Positions 8,224-17,444 are shown, counted from the first letter of the stretch. The stretch: DNA of 50,295 bases from an uncultured Eubacteriales bacterium (GCA_900316025.1 ONBJ01000004.1:1-50295), one strand, 5' to 3'. Numbers and translations: made by a program. The notes: generated from the sequence alone by a model not told the origin.

Positions 8224-10206
8224 TTGGGAAAAATAAATGTTCTTGACAAAAGTATAGCAGAGCTTATTGCCGCAGGAGAGGTTGTCGAAAGACCTGCGTC
8301 TGTCATAAAGGAGCTTCTTGAAAATTCGATAGATGCAGGAGCCGATGCAATAACCGTTGAAATAAGAAACGGCGGAGTTAAATACATAAGGATTACGGAT
8401 AACGGTTCGGGTATTTTAAGCGAAGATGTTCCCAAAGCGTTTCTTCGTCATGCTACAAGCAAGGTGTCGAATGCAAATGACCTTGACAGTATAGCAACAC
8501 TGGGTTTCAGAGGTGAGGCATTGGCATCGGTATGTGCCGTTGCAAAGGTGCAGATGCTCACGAAGCACGAAAGCGAGGATATAGGCACACTTTATGAAAT
8601 AAGTGCAAGCGAGCAGTCAAAATATGAAGCGGCAGGCTGTCCTAAAGGAACTACAATAATAGTGCGTGATTTGTTTTACAATGTTCCTGCCAGAATGAAG
8701 TTTCTGAAAAAAGATGTGGCGGAAGGAAATGCTATTGCCAACATACTTGACAAGCTGGCACTTTCTCACAGCGAGATTGCCTTTACTTTCATAAGGGACG
8801 GAAAAAAGGTTTTGCAGACATCGGGTGACGGAAATCTTAAATCAGCCATATATTCCGTATACGGAAAGGAATTTGTAAGCAAGCTTATCCCGATAAAGTA
8901 TGAGCTTGACGGAGTTATGATATACGGATATATTACAAAGCCTGAGTACGGACGCCCCAACAGAAATATGCAGAATTTTTTCATAAACGGAAGATTTGTA
9001 AAATCTGTAACGGCGGCAAAAGCGTTGGAGGAAGCCTACAAGGGAAGTATAATGGTCGGAAAGATGCCGTCATGTGTTATGCACATAAGGATACCGTTTG
9101 AAAGCATAGACGTAAACGTACACCCTGCCAAGGTAGAGGTACGTTTTATAAACGAAAGACCTATTTTTGATTCAGTATATCACGGAACAAAAACAGCTCT
9201 TTTAAAGGGCGATGAGGCAAAGAAAATAAGTCTGAATAATACCGATATTATTCCGCATAAGATACAGCAGCCGTTTTCTTTTGAAAGCACTCCGTATGCT
9301 GCAAAATCTGAAAAACCTGCCCAGATGTCCTTGAAAATACCGCAGAGTGAAAAATCCGAATATATTCAGGAACCTGAGATATTTATACCGAAAGCAAAGC
9401 AGTTTGTTCAGTCGTCATACGGAAATTCTCAGGAAAATGAAGCTGCTGAAATATCGGCAGATAATTACAGAGCAGTCCTGAAAGAAGAAAAGGCTGATAT
9501 TGACAGCGTTATTTCAGAAGAAATTTCCGAAAAAGCCGAAGAAGAAAGCTTTATTGAAGAAGTCGGCGGAGATACGGCGGAAAACAAAACGGAAACCGAA
9601 GCTGAAAATATATCAGAAAATTTTGTCAGTGACGAAGAACAGCTTAAATATCTTGGAGAAGCATTTTCGGCATATATAATTGTGCAGAAAGGCAGCGATA
9701 AGATAATGTTTATAGATAAACACGCAGCTCACGAAAGAATTATATATGAACGTCTTTTAAAGGAAAAGGGCAGGGGATATATGCAGATACTGCTTACACC
9801 TGTTATAGTATCGCTGCCTAAAAATGAGTATGGTGCGGTTATTGAAAATATAGACAAGCTCAATGAGTATAATTTTGAAATAGATGATTTCGGAAACGGA
9901 AAAATAGCTGTAAGAGGTATACCTCAGTATGTTGAGCATTACGGAATAGAGGATATGATTGCGGAAATAGCAGACAATCTTATAGCAAAAAAGAATGATA
10001 TAAATACGGAGCAGATGGACTGGATATTTCACAGTGCCGCCTGTCGTGCAGCAATAAAGGCAGGCGATGTGAACTATGAGCAGGAGCTTATGGAAATTGC
10101 CAGAACAGTTGATACCGATGAAAATATAAGATATTGTCCTCACGGCAGACCGGTAAGGTTTATTCTTACAAAAAGAGAGCTTGAAAAGCAGTTCGGCAGG
10201 GTGTGA
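8224..10206 (+). CDS. mutL: DNA mismatch repair protein MutL (endonuclease type)
   Basis: GHKL ATPase matchmaker with latent nicking activity. The N-terminal ATPase shows ELLENSIDAGA, DNGSGI and TLGFRGEALASV within the first 100 residues; an acidic, poorly conserved linker spans about 335-460. The C-terminal domain has the metal motif DKHAAHERIIYE, AACRAAIKAGD and CPHGRP, all marks of endonuclease-proficient MutL from bacteria lacking MutH. QILLTP in the same domain fits the clamp-binding QxLxxP pattern. The start is TTG, 10 bases after AAGGAGG. Its end nearly abuts miaA, implying co-translation. Confidence 0.97.
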   Translation: MGKINVLDKSIAELIAAGEVVERPASVIKELLENSIDAGADAITVEIRNGGVKYIRITDNGSGILSEDVPKAFLRHATSKVSNANDLDSIATLGFRGEALASVCAVAKVQMLTKHESEDIGTLYEISASEQSKYEAAGCPKGTTIIVRDLFYNVPARMKFLKKDVAEGNAIANILDKLALSHSEIAFTFIRDGKKVLQTSGDGNLKSAIYSVYGKEFVSKLIPIKYELDGVMIYGYITKPEYGRPNRNMQNFFINGRFVKSVTAAKALEEAYKGSIMVGKMPSCVMHIRIPFESIDVNVHPAKVEVRFINERPIFDSVYHGTKTALLKGDEAKKISLNNTDIIPHKIQQPFSFESTPYAAKSEKPAQMSLKIPQSEKSEYIQEPEIFIPKAKQFVQSSYGNSQENEAAEISADNYRAVLKEEKADIDSVISEEISEKAEEESFIEEVGGDTAENKTETEAENISENFVSDEEQLKYLGEAFSAYIIVQKGSDKIMFIDKHAAHERIIYERLLKEKGRGYMQILLTPVIVSLPKNEYGAVIENIDKLNEYNFEIDDFGNGKIAVRGIPQYVEHYGIEDMIAEIADNLIAKKNDINTEQMDWIFHSAACRAAIKAGDVNYEQELMEIARTVDTDENIRYCPHGRPVRFILTKRELEKQFGRV

Positions 10207-10210
10207 TATT

Positions 10211-11158
10211 TTGGAAAACAATAAGAAAATACCGCTTGTTGTCATATGCGGGCCTACGGCTTCGGGAAAGACAGCACTTAGTTTAAGTCTTGCACGTTAT
10301 TTTGATGCTGAAATTGTTTCTGCTGATTCAATGCAGATTTATAAGGGAATGGATATAGCAACGGCGAAACCGTCAGAAAGTGAAATGGAAAGCGTAAAGC
10401 ACCATATGATAGGCTTTGTTGAAACTAATGAGAACTACAGTGTTGCCGAATATGCGGCTAAGGCAAGAGATGTTATAGCTGATATTTACGGAAGAGGGAA
10501 AATTCCGTTTCTGGTAGGCGGTACGGGACTGTATATAAGCTCCATTCTGGATAATATTGAGTTTGGAAAAGAAAATTACGATAATGACATAAGAGAGGCT
10601 CTGAACAAAAGACTGATTGCTGAGGGTGCAGAGGTTCTTCTTAAAGAGCTTTCGGAGTTTGACCAGGTATCTGCTCAGAGAATAGGTACGTCAAATCACC
10701 GCAGGCTTATAAGGGCGATTGAAATTTATAAGACAACAGGCAGAACAATGACAAGTTTTATTGAGGAGTCAAAGCTTACACCATCGCCGTACAATGATGT
10801 AAGGCTTGGGATTACATATCTTGACAGGCAGAAGCTGTATGAGAGAATAAATATCAGAGTAGATGAAATGATTGAGAACGGTCTTATTGAAGAAGCTGAG
10901 GATTTTCTGAAAATGGGATATAACTCCACGGGAGCAAAGGCTATAGGCTATAAGGAGCTTGAGCCGTATTTCAGGGGTATTATTACGCTTGATGAGGCGG
11001 TGGAAAATCTGAAGCGTGAAACAAGACGATATGCTAAACGTCAGCTTACATGGTTCAGACGTGACGAAAAAATAGTGTGGCTTTACAGAGATGTTATGTC
11101 AGAGAATGAAATTCTGAAAAAAGCTCTTGAAACAGTTGAAAAAAGCCTTATAATATAA
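10211..11158 (+). CDS. miaA: tRNA dimethylallyltransferase MiaA
   Basis: Transfers dimethylallyl from DMAPP to A37 of tRNAs reading UNN codons, making the substrate of MiaB. The P-loop GPTASGKT is at residues 13-20, followed by DSMQIYKGMDIATAKPS and GGTGLYISSI. The TTG at 10211 is chosen because it places the P-loop at the usual distance from the N-terminus and follows CAGGGTG, which overlaps the end of mutL. A TTG 30 bases upstream would add ten residues inside mutL. At 315 residues it is family length. It ends the mutS-mutL-miaA run; the gap after it holds a hairpin array. Confidence 0.95.
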   Translation: MENNKKIPLVVICGPTASGKTALSLSLARYFDAEIVSADSMQIYKGMDIATAKPSESEMESVKHHMIGFVETNENYSVAEYAAKARDVIADIYGRGKIPFLVGGTGLYISSILDNIEFGKENYDNDIREALNKRLIAEGAEVLLKELSEFDQVSAQRIGTSNHRRLIRAIEIYKTTGRTMTSFIEESKLTPSPYNDVRLGITYLDRQKLYERINIRVDEMIENGLIEEAEDFLKMGYNSTGAKAIGYKELEPYFRGIITLDEAVENLKRETRRYAKRQLTWFRRDEKIVWLYRDVMSENEILKKALETVEKSLII

Positions 11159-11172
11159 TATCATTGGTACAG

Positions 11173-11267
11173 TTCAAGGGTTTTGCCCTTGAAAATCCCG
11201 CCAAAGGCTCTGCCTTTGGAAACCGCAAGGGCTCTGCCCTTGACCCGCAAGCCTTTGAAAAGGCTTG
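11173..11267. repeat. Tandem hairpin array, family B copy 1 (four hairpins)
   Basis: Four consecutive hairpins: TTCAAGGG/CCCTTGAA (11173-11193), CCAAAGGC/GCCTTTGG (11201-11219), CAAGGGC/GCCCTTG (11226-11242) and CAAGCCTTT/AAAGGCTTG (11248-11267). The flank GACCTAAAC continues to 11275. Copies 2 and 3 are in the opposite orientation. It lies between miaA and the HlyD-like gene. Confidence 0.85.
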
Positions 11268-11306
11268 ACCTAAACTTTAATGTTTTTCGGTCAGAAGGTG
11301 ATGTAA

Positions 11307-12623
11307 TTGAAAAAAAGTTCATTAAAATTCAGGTATATGATTATTCCTGTTGCAATAGCGGTTCTGCTTATATATTTTGGTGTATCAATGATAGCTCCGA
11401 GTTTTTCAATGGTATATGTTGAGCCTGCAAGGGAAGAAACAGTATCAAAAACTCTCAGCACAAGAGCATACATAATAAGAAATGAAAGTTATGTGGTCAA
11501 TAACACGGGCGGAGTGCTTTATTACAACTTTGATGACGCTTCCGCAGTTGAAAAGGGCGGAGTTATAGCAGGAATATATGAAAATGAAACCGATGCCATA
11601 AATTTCAACAAGATAAACAAGCTGAATACAAAGATAGAGAACCTGAAAAAGCTCAATTCAATGTCCGAGGTTATAGGAGCATCATTGGAATCCATAAACA
11701 AATCGCTGAACAGCAGTATACACAGCTTCATATCCGATGTTGACAGCAACAGGTTCGGTAATGCAGAAAAGTCGGTTGATGACTTTCTGTACTCGATAAA
11801 CGAAAAACAGATTATAACAGGAAAGATAAATAACTTTGACAGCAAGATAAAGGAGCTTGAAAACGAGAAGATAATTCTTGAGCAGTCAATAAAGCCGTCA
11901 CTGGGTCAGATAGTTGCAGACAGGGCAGGCGTTTTTACAAGCCATACGGACGGCTGTGAGGAAAGCTTTGAATATGCACAGGCACAGCATATATCATATC
12001 AGGAGCTTTCAGCGTTGCAGTCGGCTGAGAAATCCGAGCCGCCAAAGAACGTGATAGGAAAGATAATATCCGATGTAAACTGGTTTATATGCTGTCCTGT
12101 GAGTGCCACAGAAGCGGCTGAGTTTGACGAAATATCCGGAACAGTCAGCATAGGAATCCCATATGCTTCAACGGAGCATTTCAATGCAAGACTTGTGTCT
12201 GTAAACAAGGAAGGTCAGACAGGAAATGCAGTTGTTGTTCTGGAATGCAAGTCTATGGACGCAACGCTTGCAAAGATAAGAAATGAGCAGATTAACATTT
12301 CTGTAAAGGAATATTCGGGTATCAAAATAGAGAAATCCGCAATACACCGTGACAAAGTAACCAGAACAACAGATAACGGTGACGGAACATCAAGAACCGA
12401 GGAAAGAGTTGTTGACGGAGTTTATATACTTTACGGAAATGAGCTTAAATTCAAGGAAATAGTCAGTATATATGAAACAGATGATTATGTAATATGCAGT
12501 AAGGATAATGAAAATGAAAAGCTTTTCAGCGGAAATACCGTAAAGCTGTATGATAAAATAGTAACGGAAGGAACTGATTTGTATGCAGGAAAAATTGTCA
12601 AGCAGTCAACAGAAATTGAATGA
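11307..12623 (+). CDS. HlyD-like periplasmic-adaptor-type membrane protein
   Basis: Anchored extracytoplasmic protein of 438 residues. One N-terminal transmembrane helix (about 9-30) is followed by a barrel-sandwich-like stretch (ARAYIIRNESYVV, GGVLYYNFDDASAVEKGGVIAGIYE), a helical hairpin (about 95-200) and a second beta-rich part with a KSAIHRDKVTR segment, the order seen in HlyD/membrane-fusion adaptors. No partner ABC or RND pump is adjacent. It starts with TTG behind AGAAGGTGAT and overlaps yggS by 41 bases, so it belongs to the division-associated operon. Such genes often sit before yggS-sepF in Clostridia; the transported substrate is unknown. Confidence 0.7.
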   Translation: MKKSSLKFRYMIIPVAIAVLLIYFGVSMIAPSFSMVYVEPAREETVSKTLSTRAYIIRNESYVVNNTGGVLYYNFDDASAVEKGGVIAGIYENETDAINFNKINKLNTKIENLKKLNSMSEVIGASLESINKSLNSSIHSFISDVDSNRFGNAEKSVDDFLYSINEKQIITGKINNFDSKIKELENEKIILEQSIKPSLGQIVADRAGVFTSHTDGCEESFEYAQAQHISYQELSALQSAEKSEPPKNVIGKIISDVNWFICCPVSATEAAEFDEISGTVSIGIPYASTEHFNARLVSVNKEGQTGNAVVVLECKSMDATLAKIRNEQINISVKEYSGIKIEKSAIHRDKVTRTTDNGDGTSRTEERVVDGVYILYGNELKFKEIVSIYETDDYVICSKDNENEKLFSGNTVKLYDKIVTEGTDLYAGKIVKQSTEIE

Positions 12624-13314
12624 TATAAACTATAACTACAGGAAGATAGAGGAGAATATTGCCAACGCTGCCCTCATAAGCGGAAGAACAAGAGATGATA
12701 TAACGTTTCTTGCCGCTACAAAAACGGTTGATGTTGAATACATAAATTATGCGGTCAGCTTAGGGCTTAGATATATAGGAGAAAATAAGGTGCAGGAGCT
12801 TCTTTCAAAATATGAGGGATATGCTCTTGATAAATGCAGTCTGCAATTCATAGGACATCTGCAAAGCAATAAGGTAAGACAGATTGTCGGAAAGGTTGAT
12901 ATGATACAGTCTGTAGACAGCGTAAGGCTTGCGGACGAAATTTCAAAGCAGAGCCTTAAACACGGTATAAAAACGGATATTCTGCTTGAGGTCAATATAG
13001 GAAGAGAAGAAAGCAAGTCGGGAGTTTTTCCTGAAAAACTTGATGAGCTTTGCGGATATGTCAGTACGCTGGAGGGAATAAAGGTAAGAGGTCTTATGAC
13101 AATTCCGCCCATATGTGCGGATTCTGCCGAAGCAGCAGGATATTTTTCAGGTATGTATAAGTTGTTTATTGACATAAAGGGCAAAAATATGGATAATATC
13201 AGTATGGATTATTTATCTATGGGTATGTCCTCGGATTATGAGGAAGCCATAAAGTGCGGAGCCAATATGGTAAGGATAGGTTCATCGCTTTTTGGCGAAA
13301 GGATTTACAGATAA
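12583..13314 (+). CDS. YggS/PLPBP-family PLP-binding protein
   Basis: Cytosolic PLP-binding TIM-barrel protein involved in vitamin B6 and amino-acid homeostasis, with no firmly known enzymatic activity. The PLP lysine is in LAATKTVDVEYI. Other family features are YIGENKVQE, FIGHLQSNKVR, SVDS, LLEVNIGREESKSG, GLMTIPP and SMGMSSDYEEAI ending in VRIGSSLFGER. The ATG lies inside the upstream gene behind GGAAGGA. In many Gram-positives this gene (ylmE) sits directly before sepF, as here. Confidence 0.93.
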   Translation: MQEKLSSSQQKLNDINYNYRKIEENIANAALISGRTRDDITFLAATKTVDVEYINYAVSLGLRYIGENKVQELLSKYEGYALDKCSLQFIGHLQSNKVRQIVGKVDMIQSVDSVRLADEISKQSLKHGIKTDILLEVNIGREESKSGVFPEKLDELCGYVSTLEGIKVRGLMTIPPICADSAEAAGYFSGMYKLFIDIKGKNMDNISMDYLSMGMSSDYEEAIKCGANMVRIGSSLFGERIYR

Positions 13315-13335
13315 TATTGCAGGAGCAGATTGTTT

Positions 13336-14037
13336 ATGGCAAAATTTACTGACAGAATTAAGGAATGGTGGAGGCTGCCCGAAGAGATGGAACGTGACTA
13401 TGACGAAGAATCCGAAGAAACGGAAAAAAGAACGGAAAGCAGACGTTCAGGCTTGTCTGGAAGGAGAACCTCACGGGAAAGAGCATCATCACGCAGAAAA
13501 TACGACGATTACGGAGAAAGTGATTACGATAATAATGATTATTATGCTTCATCATACGAAAGAAGCTATGATAATGATAATGACAGCTATTATGATTACG
13601 GCAGCAGCACAGAAAGAAATTACAGCAGCGGCAGAGAGTATCAGAGCGAAGATTACCGCAGCGGCAGAGGAGAGTATCAGAGCGGAGATTACCGCAGATA
13701 TGAAAACGGTGAGGGCAGTGACGGAAAGGTTCTGAACATAGCCGCAACGACAAGACTTAAAGTTGTGTGCGTAAAGCCGAAAGTTTATGACGATGATATA
13801 AAGGGTATAGCAGACCAGATAGTTGACGGCTATACGGTTCTTATAAATCTTGAGGAAACACCGAAGGACGCAATAATAAGAATAATAGATTTTGTAAGCG
13901 GCTGTGCATATGTAAGACGTGGAAACGTACAGCGTATCGCAAGGAATATATTTATAGTGACCCCGAATAATGTAGAGCTTAAAGGCGACAGCCTTATAGG
14001 AGAGCTTGAAAGCAACGGGTTTATATTTATGGAATGA
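13336..14037 (+). CDS. sepF: Cell division protein SepF
   Basis: Membrane-binding partner of FtsZ that helps align the Z-ring. An N-terminal amphipathic helix (MAKFTDRIKEWWRL) would bind membrane. Residues about 20-130 are low complexity, rich in Arg, Ser, Tyr and Asp, with two near repeats around EYQSEDYR and EYQSGDYR. The C-terminal SepF fold (about 135-225) shows VLNIAATTRLKVVCVKP, QIVDGYTVLINLEE and DFVSGCAYVRRGNVQRIARNIF. ATG at 13336 is 10 bases after AGGAG; the TTG at 13330 is too close. The stop overlaps ylmH. The long linker exceeds the Bacillus one. Confidence 0.94.
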   Translation: MAKFTDRIKEWWRLPEEMERDYDEESEETEKRTESRRSGLSGRRTSRERASSRRKYDDYGESDYDNNDYYASSYERSYDNDNDSYYDYGSSTERNYSSGREYQSEDYRSGRGEYQSGDYRRYENGEGSDGKVLNIAATTRLKVVCVKPKVYDDDIKGIADQIVDGYTVLINLEETPKDAIIRIIDFVSGCAYVRRGNVQRIARNIFIVTPNNVELKGDSLIGELESNGFIFME

Positions 14038-14789
14038 GGACGGAAGATAATAACGGTCTTGTTATCGCAAGACTTAAAGATGCAGTGGAAGCCTGTAAGA
14101 AAAGGAATTATCCCTGTTTTATAGGCTTTCTGAATGAAAGTGAAATATCGGCTGCGGTAAAATATCTTGGCAGTGAGCATTTTTCGGGATACAGGCTTTT
14201 CGGAGGCTATGAAAACAGTGAAAGATGTATGCTGGGAGTTTCCTCAGACGGTGGTTATATAGAAGACTATTATTATCCGATATGCGGTATTTCTTTCAGA
14301 TACAGGAAGGAGTACCGACTCGGACACCGTGACTTTCTGGGTTCTCTGATGTCGCTGGGCATAAAAAGAGAGGCTGTGGGCGATATTCTCACGGGTGACG
14401 GAGAAACGGTTGTATTTGTCAGAAACGAGCTTAAAGACTACATAATAAATCAGATAAGCAAGATAGGCAGGGTAGGAGTTGCTGTGGAAGAATGGGACGG
14501 CGGCTTTCTGCCTGAGAACTGCGACTTTGAAAATATTGTGATTACGGTTTCTTCCGCAAGGCTTGACAGTGTAGTTTCGGCTGTTTTATCGCTGAGCAGG
14601 GAAAAATCTGCGGAGCAGATAAGACAGGGCAGAGTTTTTGTCAATTCGGCAGAAACGGATAATGTCAGCCGTATACTCAGAGAGGGGGATAAAATCTCCG
14701 TAAGAGGTTACGGGAAATTTTTATTGGAAGGATTTTCGGGACTGACTAAAAAAGGCAGACTAAAAATAAATATAAAAAAATACAGGTAA
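14034..14789 (+). CDS. YlmH-type S4-domain RNA-binding protein
   Basis: RNA-binding protein of the ylm division cluster; Bacillus YlmH binds 50S subunits and can act in ribosome-associated quality control. The N-terminal domain (about 1-165) has the family stretches FIGFLNESE and LGHRDFLGSLMSLGIKREAVGDI. The C-terminal S4 domain (about 178-250) contains ARLDSVVSAVLSLSREKS, IRQGRVFVN and GDKISVRGYGKF. ATGA overlap with sepF implies translational coupling. Length is 251 residues, normal. Confidence 0.92.
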   Translation: MRTEDNNGLVIARLKDAVEACKKRNYPCFIGFLNESEISAAVKYLGSEHFSGYRLFGGYENSERCMLGVSSDGGYIEDYYYPICGISFRYRKEYRLGHRDFLGSLMSLGIKREAVGDILTGDGETVVFVRNELKDYIINQISKIGRVGVAVEEWDGGFLPENCDFENIVITVSSARLDSVVSAVLSLSREKSAEQIRQGRVFVNSAETDNVSRILREGDKISVRGYGKFLLEGFSGLTKKGRLKINIKKYR

Positions 14790-14803
14790 AGGAAGTGTCT
14801 TAA

Positions 14804-15472
14804 TTGATTAGTATTGATGACGCAAAAAATATTGAATTTAAAAAATCTGTAAGAGGTTACAACACGGAAGAGGTAGACAAATTTGTCAGTGAGGTAGTTG
14901 CAACTCTTGAACAGAATAAAAAAGAGAAGGTAGATTTGGTTAAGAAGCTTGATATTCTTGCAAAAAGAATAGAGCAGTACAGAAAAGACGAAGAGAATGT
15001 AAGAGGAGCTTTGATAAATGCCGAGAAAGTAAAGGGTTCTGCGGTTAAAGAAGCTGAACTTAAAGTATCATCGCTGCTCGAAGAGGCAAAGGCTGAGGCA
15101 AAGCGTATAGTTTATGATGCAAATATGAGCGTTGAGGATCAGAAAACAAACTATCTCAAGCTTCAGGCTGATGCGGTTGTTCTCAGGGAACAGCTTTTGT
15201 CTGTTTATAATCACCACATAAAAATGCTTGAGGACTTGCCTACGGCAGCCGATATTGGTAAGAAGAAGATGGAGCTTGACAAGAAATATCCTACAGAGCA
15301 GGTAGCTCCGCCTGTTACAGAGGATAAGAAAGAGCCTGTAACGGAAGAAGAAATAGCAAAGGCTGTAGCAGCAGAGGTCGCAGAGAGAGTTCTTGAAAAA
15401 TCCGCAGTTGAAAAGGCAAGGGAAGATATAGAAAATTCAGCAGCTGCAGAAAATAAAAAAGAGGAAAAATAA
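14804..15472 (+). CDS. divIVA: DivIVA-family polar/septal scaffold
   Basis: Coiled-coil protein that recognises curved membrane at the septum and poles. The N-terminal lipid-binding module is intact: IEFKKSVRGYNTEEVDKFV in the first 30 residues. Two coiled-coil stretches (about 30-80 and 85-145) follow, then a Glu/Ala/Lys-rich tail. The start is TTG, eight bases after AAAGGAAG. A hairpin with a short T-run follows the stop. Placement after ylmH is the standard Gram-positive order. Confidence 0.93.
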   Translation: MISIDDAKNIEFKKSVRGYNTEEVDKFVSEVVATLEQNKKEKVDLVKKLDILAKRIEQYRKDEENVRGALINAEKVKGSAVKEAELKVSSLLEEAKAEAKRIVYDANMSVEDQKTNYLKLQADAVVLREQLLSVYNHHIKMLEDLPTAADIGKKKMELDKKYPTEQVAPPVTEDKKEPVTEEEIAKAVAAEVAERVLEKSAVEKAREDIENSAAAENKKEEK

Positions 15473-15489
15473 CTGTATCTGCTTTTTAA

Positions 15490-15520
15490 ATGCGGTGCGT
15501 GGTTTATGCACCGCATTTTA
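15490..15520 (+). terminator. Hairpin with T-run between divIVA and lspA
   Basis: ATGCGGTGC (15490-15498) pairs with GCACCGCAT (15508-15516), followed by TTTATAA. The T-run is short, so partial termination or processing of the operon mRNA is more likely than a full stop. Confidence 0.6.
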
Positions 15521-15544
15521 TAATTGAAACAGGAGGTTATTTTT

Positions 15545-16021
15545 GTGATAATAGTTTTGATTGCAGCAGCACTCCTTGCGGCAGCCGACCAGCTTTTTAA
15601 AATAATTGTAATGAATACTCTGAAACCCGATAAAAGTGTTGATATATTGGGAGGACTTATAAATTTTCAGTATCTGGAAAACCGTGGAATGGCTTTCGGA
15701 ATGCTTCAGAATTTCAGATGGATATTCATAGCGTTTACACTTGCCATAATAGCAGGAACGATTGTCTATATGATAAAGGTAAAGCCGAAAAACAAGCTTT
15801 TGCTTACATCGCTGTCTCTTATTATTGGAGGAGCGGTAGGAAATCTTATAGACCGAATTTTTCTGGGTTATGTAGTGGATTTTATACAGCTTTCATTTTT
15901 TTCGCCGGTATGCAATTTTGCGGATTACTGCGTAACCATCGGAACGGTACTTTTGCTGATATATATTATTTTTGTTACCGAGAGGGAAGAAAAAAAGCAG
16001 TCGGAAGGCGATATACAATGA
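15545..16021 (+). CDS. lspA: Lipoprotein signal peptidase (signal peptidase II)
   Basis: Aspartyl protease that cleaves prolipoprotein signal peptides in the membrane. Four transmembrane helices are evident in 158 residues. The conserved boxes are AADQLFK, NRGMAFG, GGAVGNLIDR with YVVDFIQL (first catalytic Asp) and NFADYCVTIG (second Asp). GTG at 15545 is chosen because AGGAGG lies 8 bases before it; a TTG further upstream (15524) precedes that site and would not be served by it. The histidine phosphatase begins 20 bases after the stop. Confidence 0.95.
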   Translation: MIIVLIAAALLAAADQLFKIIVMNTLKPDKSVDILGGLINFQYLENRGMAFGMLQNFRWIFIAFTLAIIAGTIVYMIKVKPKNKLLLTSLSLIIGGAVGNLIDRIFLGYVVDFIQLSFFSPVCNFADYCVTIGTVLLLIYIIFVTEREEKKQSEGDIQ

Positions 16022-16040
16022 AACTGAGGATAAAAAAATT

Positions 16041-16592
16041 ATGCTTTATATAATGAGGCACGGAACAACAGACTGGAATAAAAAACATATGCTTCAGGGC
16101 AGAACGGATATACCGCTTAATAATGACGGAAGATTTATGGCAGCAGAAGCGGCTGAAAGGTATAAGTATATACATCTGGATTTATGCTTTTGTTCTCCGC
16201 TTGTCCGTGCAAGGGAAACTGCGGAAATATTTCTGAAAGGAAGAAATATACCGATTATAACAGATGACAGACTTATGGAAATGTGTTTCGGTATATATGA
16301 GGGTACTGAAAACTATTTCAATAATTCCGAATCACCTGTAAATATAATTTTCAGAGAACCACAAAACTATAAAATTCCGTTTGAGGGTGCGGAAAGCTTC
16401 GGGGAGCTTTATTCCAGAACAGGAGAATTTATAAAAGAAGTTGTTATGCCTGAGCTTGAAAAGGGAAAGGATATTCTTATTGTAGGTCACGGTGTAATGA
16501 ATTTAAGTATAGTATGTCAGATAAAGAATATTCCTATGGAGAAATTTTGGAGCTTGGGTATAGAAAACTGCAGGCTTTTCAGGCTTCTTTAG
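16041..16592 (+). CDS. Histidine phosphatase family protein
   Basis: Phosphoglycerate-mutase-like phosphatase of 183 residues. The catalytic RHG motif is at residues 6-8 (IMRHGTTDWN), Glu/Arg residues lie in FCSPLVRARETAEIF and MCFGIYEG, and the second His is in IVGHGVMN. Substrate cannot be read from sequence; relatives act on sugar phosphates, alpha-ribazole phosphate or nucleotides. ATG at 16041 follows GAGGA. It is the last gene of this run and faces the sirtuin. Confidence 0.85.
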   Translation: MLYIMRHGTTDWNKKHMLQGRTDIPLNNDGRFMAAEAAERYKYIHLDLCFCSPLVRARETAEIFLKGRNIPIITDDRLMEMCFGIYEGTENYFNNSESPVNIIFREPQNYKIPFEGAESFGELYSRTGEFIKEVVMPELEKGKDILIVGHGVMNLSIVCQIKNIPMEKFWSLGIENCRLFRLL

Positions 16593-16637
16593 AATTTATA
16601 GAAAAGATATATAAACGAGTGTATGAAATTAAAAGTT

Positions 16638-16697
16638 GTGCGGCTTTTGAGCAAAATTTTTCAGCTAAGCTATAGAAAAACTGTTCAGAAGCCGCAC
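16638..16697. repeat. Inverted repeat between convergent genes
   Basis: GTGCGGCTT (16638-16646) pairs with AAGCCGCAC (16689-16697); the 42-base interior contains a weaker TTTTTC/GAAAAA pairing around AGCTAAGCT. It sits between the phosphatase and sirtuin stops and may terminate transcription from both sides, but no clear T-run is present. Confidence 0.45.
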
Positions 16698-16718
16698 GTT
16701 CATATGTTGAAAAGGCTG

Positions 16719-17444
16719 TTAAATTTTAATCTGAGCGAAAACCTCACCCACAGGAGCTTCTATTACAAGATTGGCGTGTGTGTTTATTCCCGTCCTTCCC
16801 TTGTTTATCAGAACGAGATTTTTTCCGCTGAAGTAGTGTATAAGTCCGGCGGCAGGATAAACCACAAGGCTTGTACCTGCTATAATCATACAGTCAGCCG
16901 AACGTATTGCATTTACACTTTTTCTTATTATGCCGTCATCAAGACCTTCCTCATACAGAACCACATCAGGCTTTATAACGCTTCCGCATTTTTCGCATTT
17001 CGGAATACCGTCTGCTTTGGCTATATAGTGAGCATCATAGAATTTACCGCAGTTTGTGCAATAGTTTCTGTGTACGCTTCCGTGAAGTTCGTAAACCTTT
17101 TTGCTTCCTGCCATCTGGTGCAGACCGTCAATATTCTGAGTTATTACTGCACTGAGCTTTCCTGTTTTTTCAAGCTCAGCCAGAAATATATGAGCCTTGT
17201 TGGGCTTTGCGGAAAAGCAAAGCATTTTGCTGCGGTAGAAATCAAAAAATTCTTCCGTATGATTTTCAAAAAAAGAATGGCTTAACATCTCCTCGGGAGA
17301 ATATCTGTATTTCTGGTTATAAAGTCCGTCAACGCTCCTGAAATCAGGGATACCTGATTCTGTGCTTACTCCTGCACCTCCGAAAAATACAATTCTTTTG
17401 TTTTCATCAATGATATTCTGAAGTTTTGATATACTGTCTTCCAT
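16719..17444 (-). CDS. Sirtuin: NAD-dependent protein deacylase
   Basis: Removes acyl groups from protein lysines using NAD. The 241-residue protein has the NAD motif GGAGVSTESGIPDFRS, TQNIDGLH, the catalytic His in ELHGSVH, and a zinc module with two CxxC pairs (CTNCG and CEKCG). IAGTSLVVYPAA is in the Rossmann part. All catalytic residues look intact. AGAGGTG precedes the ATG and a good promoter lies upstream. Single-gene unit on the minus strand. Confidence 0.95.
   Translation of the reverse strand: MEDSISKLQNIIDENKRIVFFGGAGVSTESGIPDFRSVDGLYNQKYRYSPEEMLSHSFFENHTEEFFDFYRSKMLCFSAKPNKAHIFLAELEKTGKLSAVITQNIDGLHQMAGSKKVYELHGSVHRNYCTNCGKFYDAHYIAKADGIPKCEKCGSVIKPDVVLYEEGLDDGIIRKSVNAIRSADCMIIAGTSLVVYPAAGLIHYFSGKNLVLINKGRTGINTHANLVIEAPVGEVFAQIKI

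Noticed and set aside
11173-11267. CRISPR array
   Set aside because: Repeat units are hairpins of differing sequence with no constant repeat, no regular spacers and no cas genes.
13292-13735. 147-codon ORF overlapping sepF in another frame
   Set aside because: It arises from the low-complexity linker of sepF; the sepF frame has the family domain and the ribosome site.
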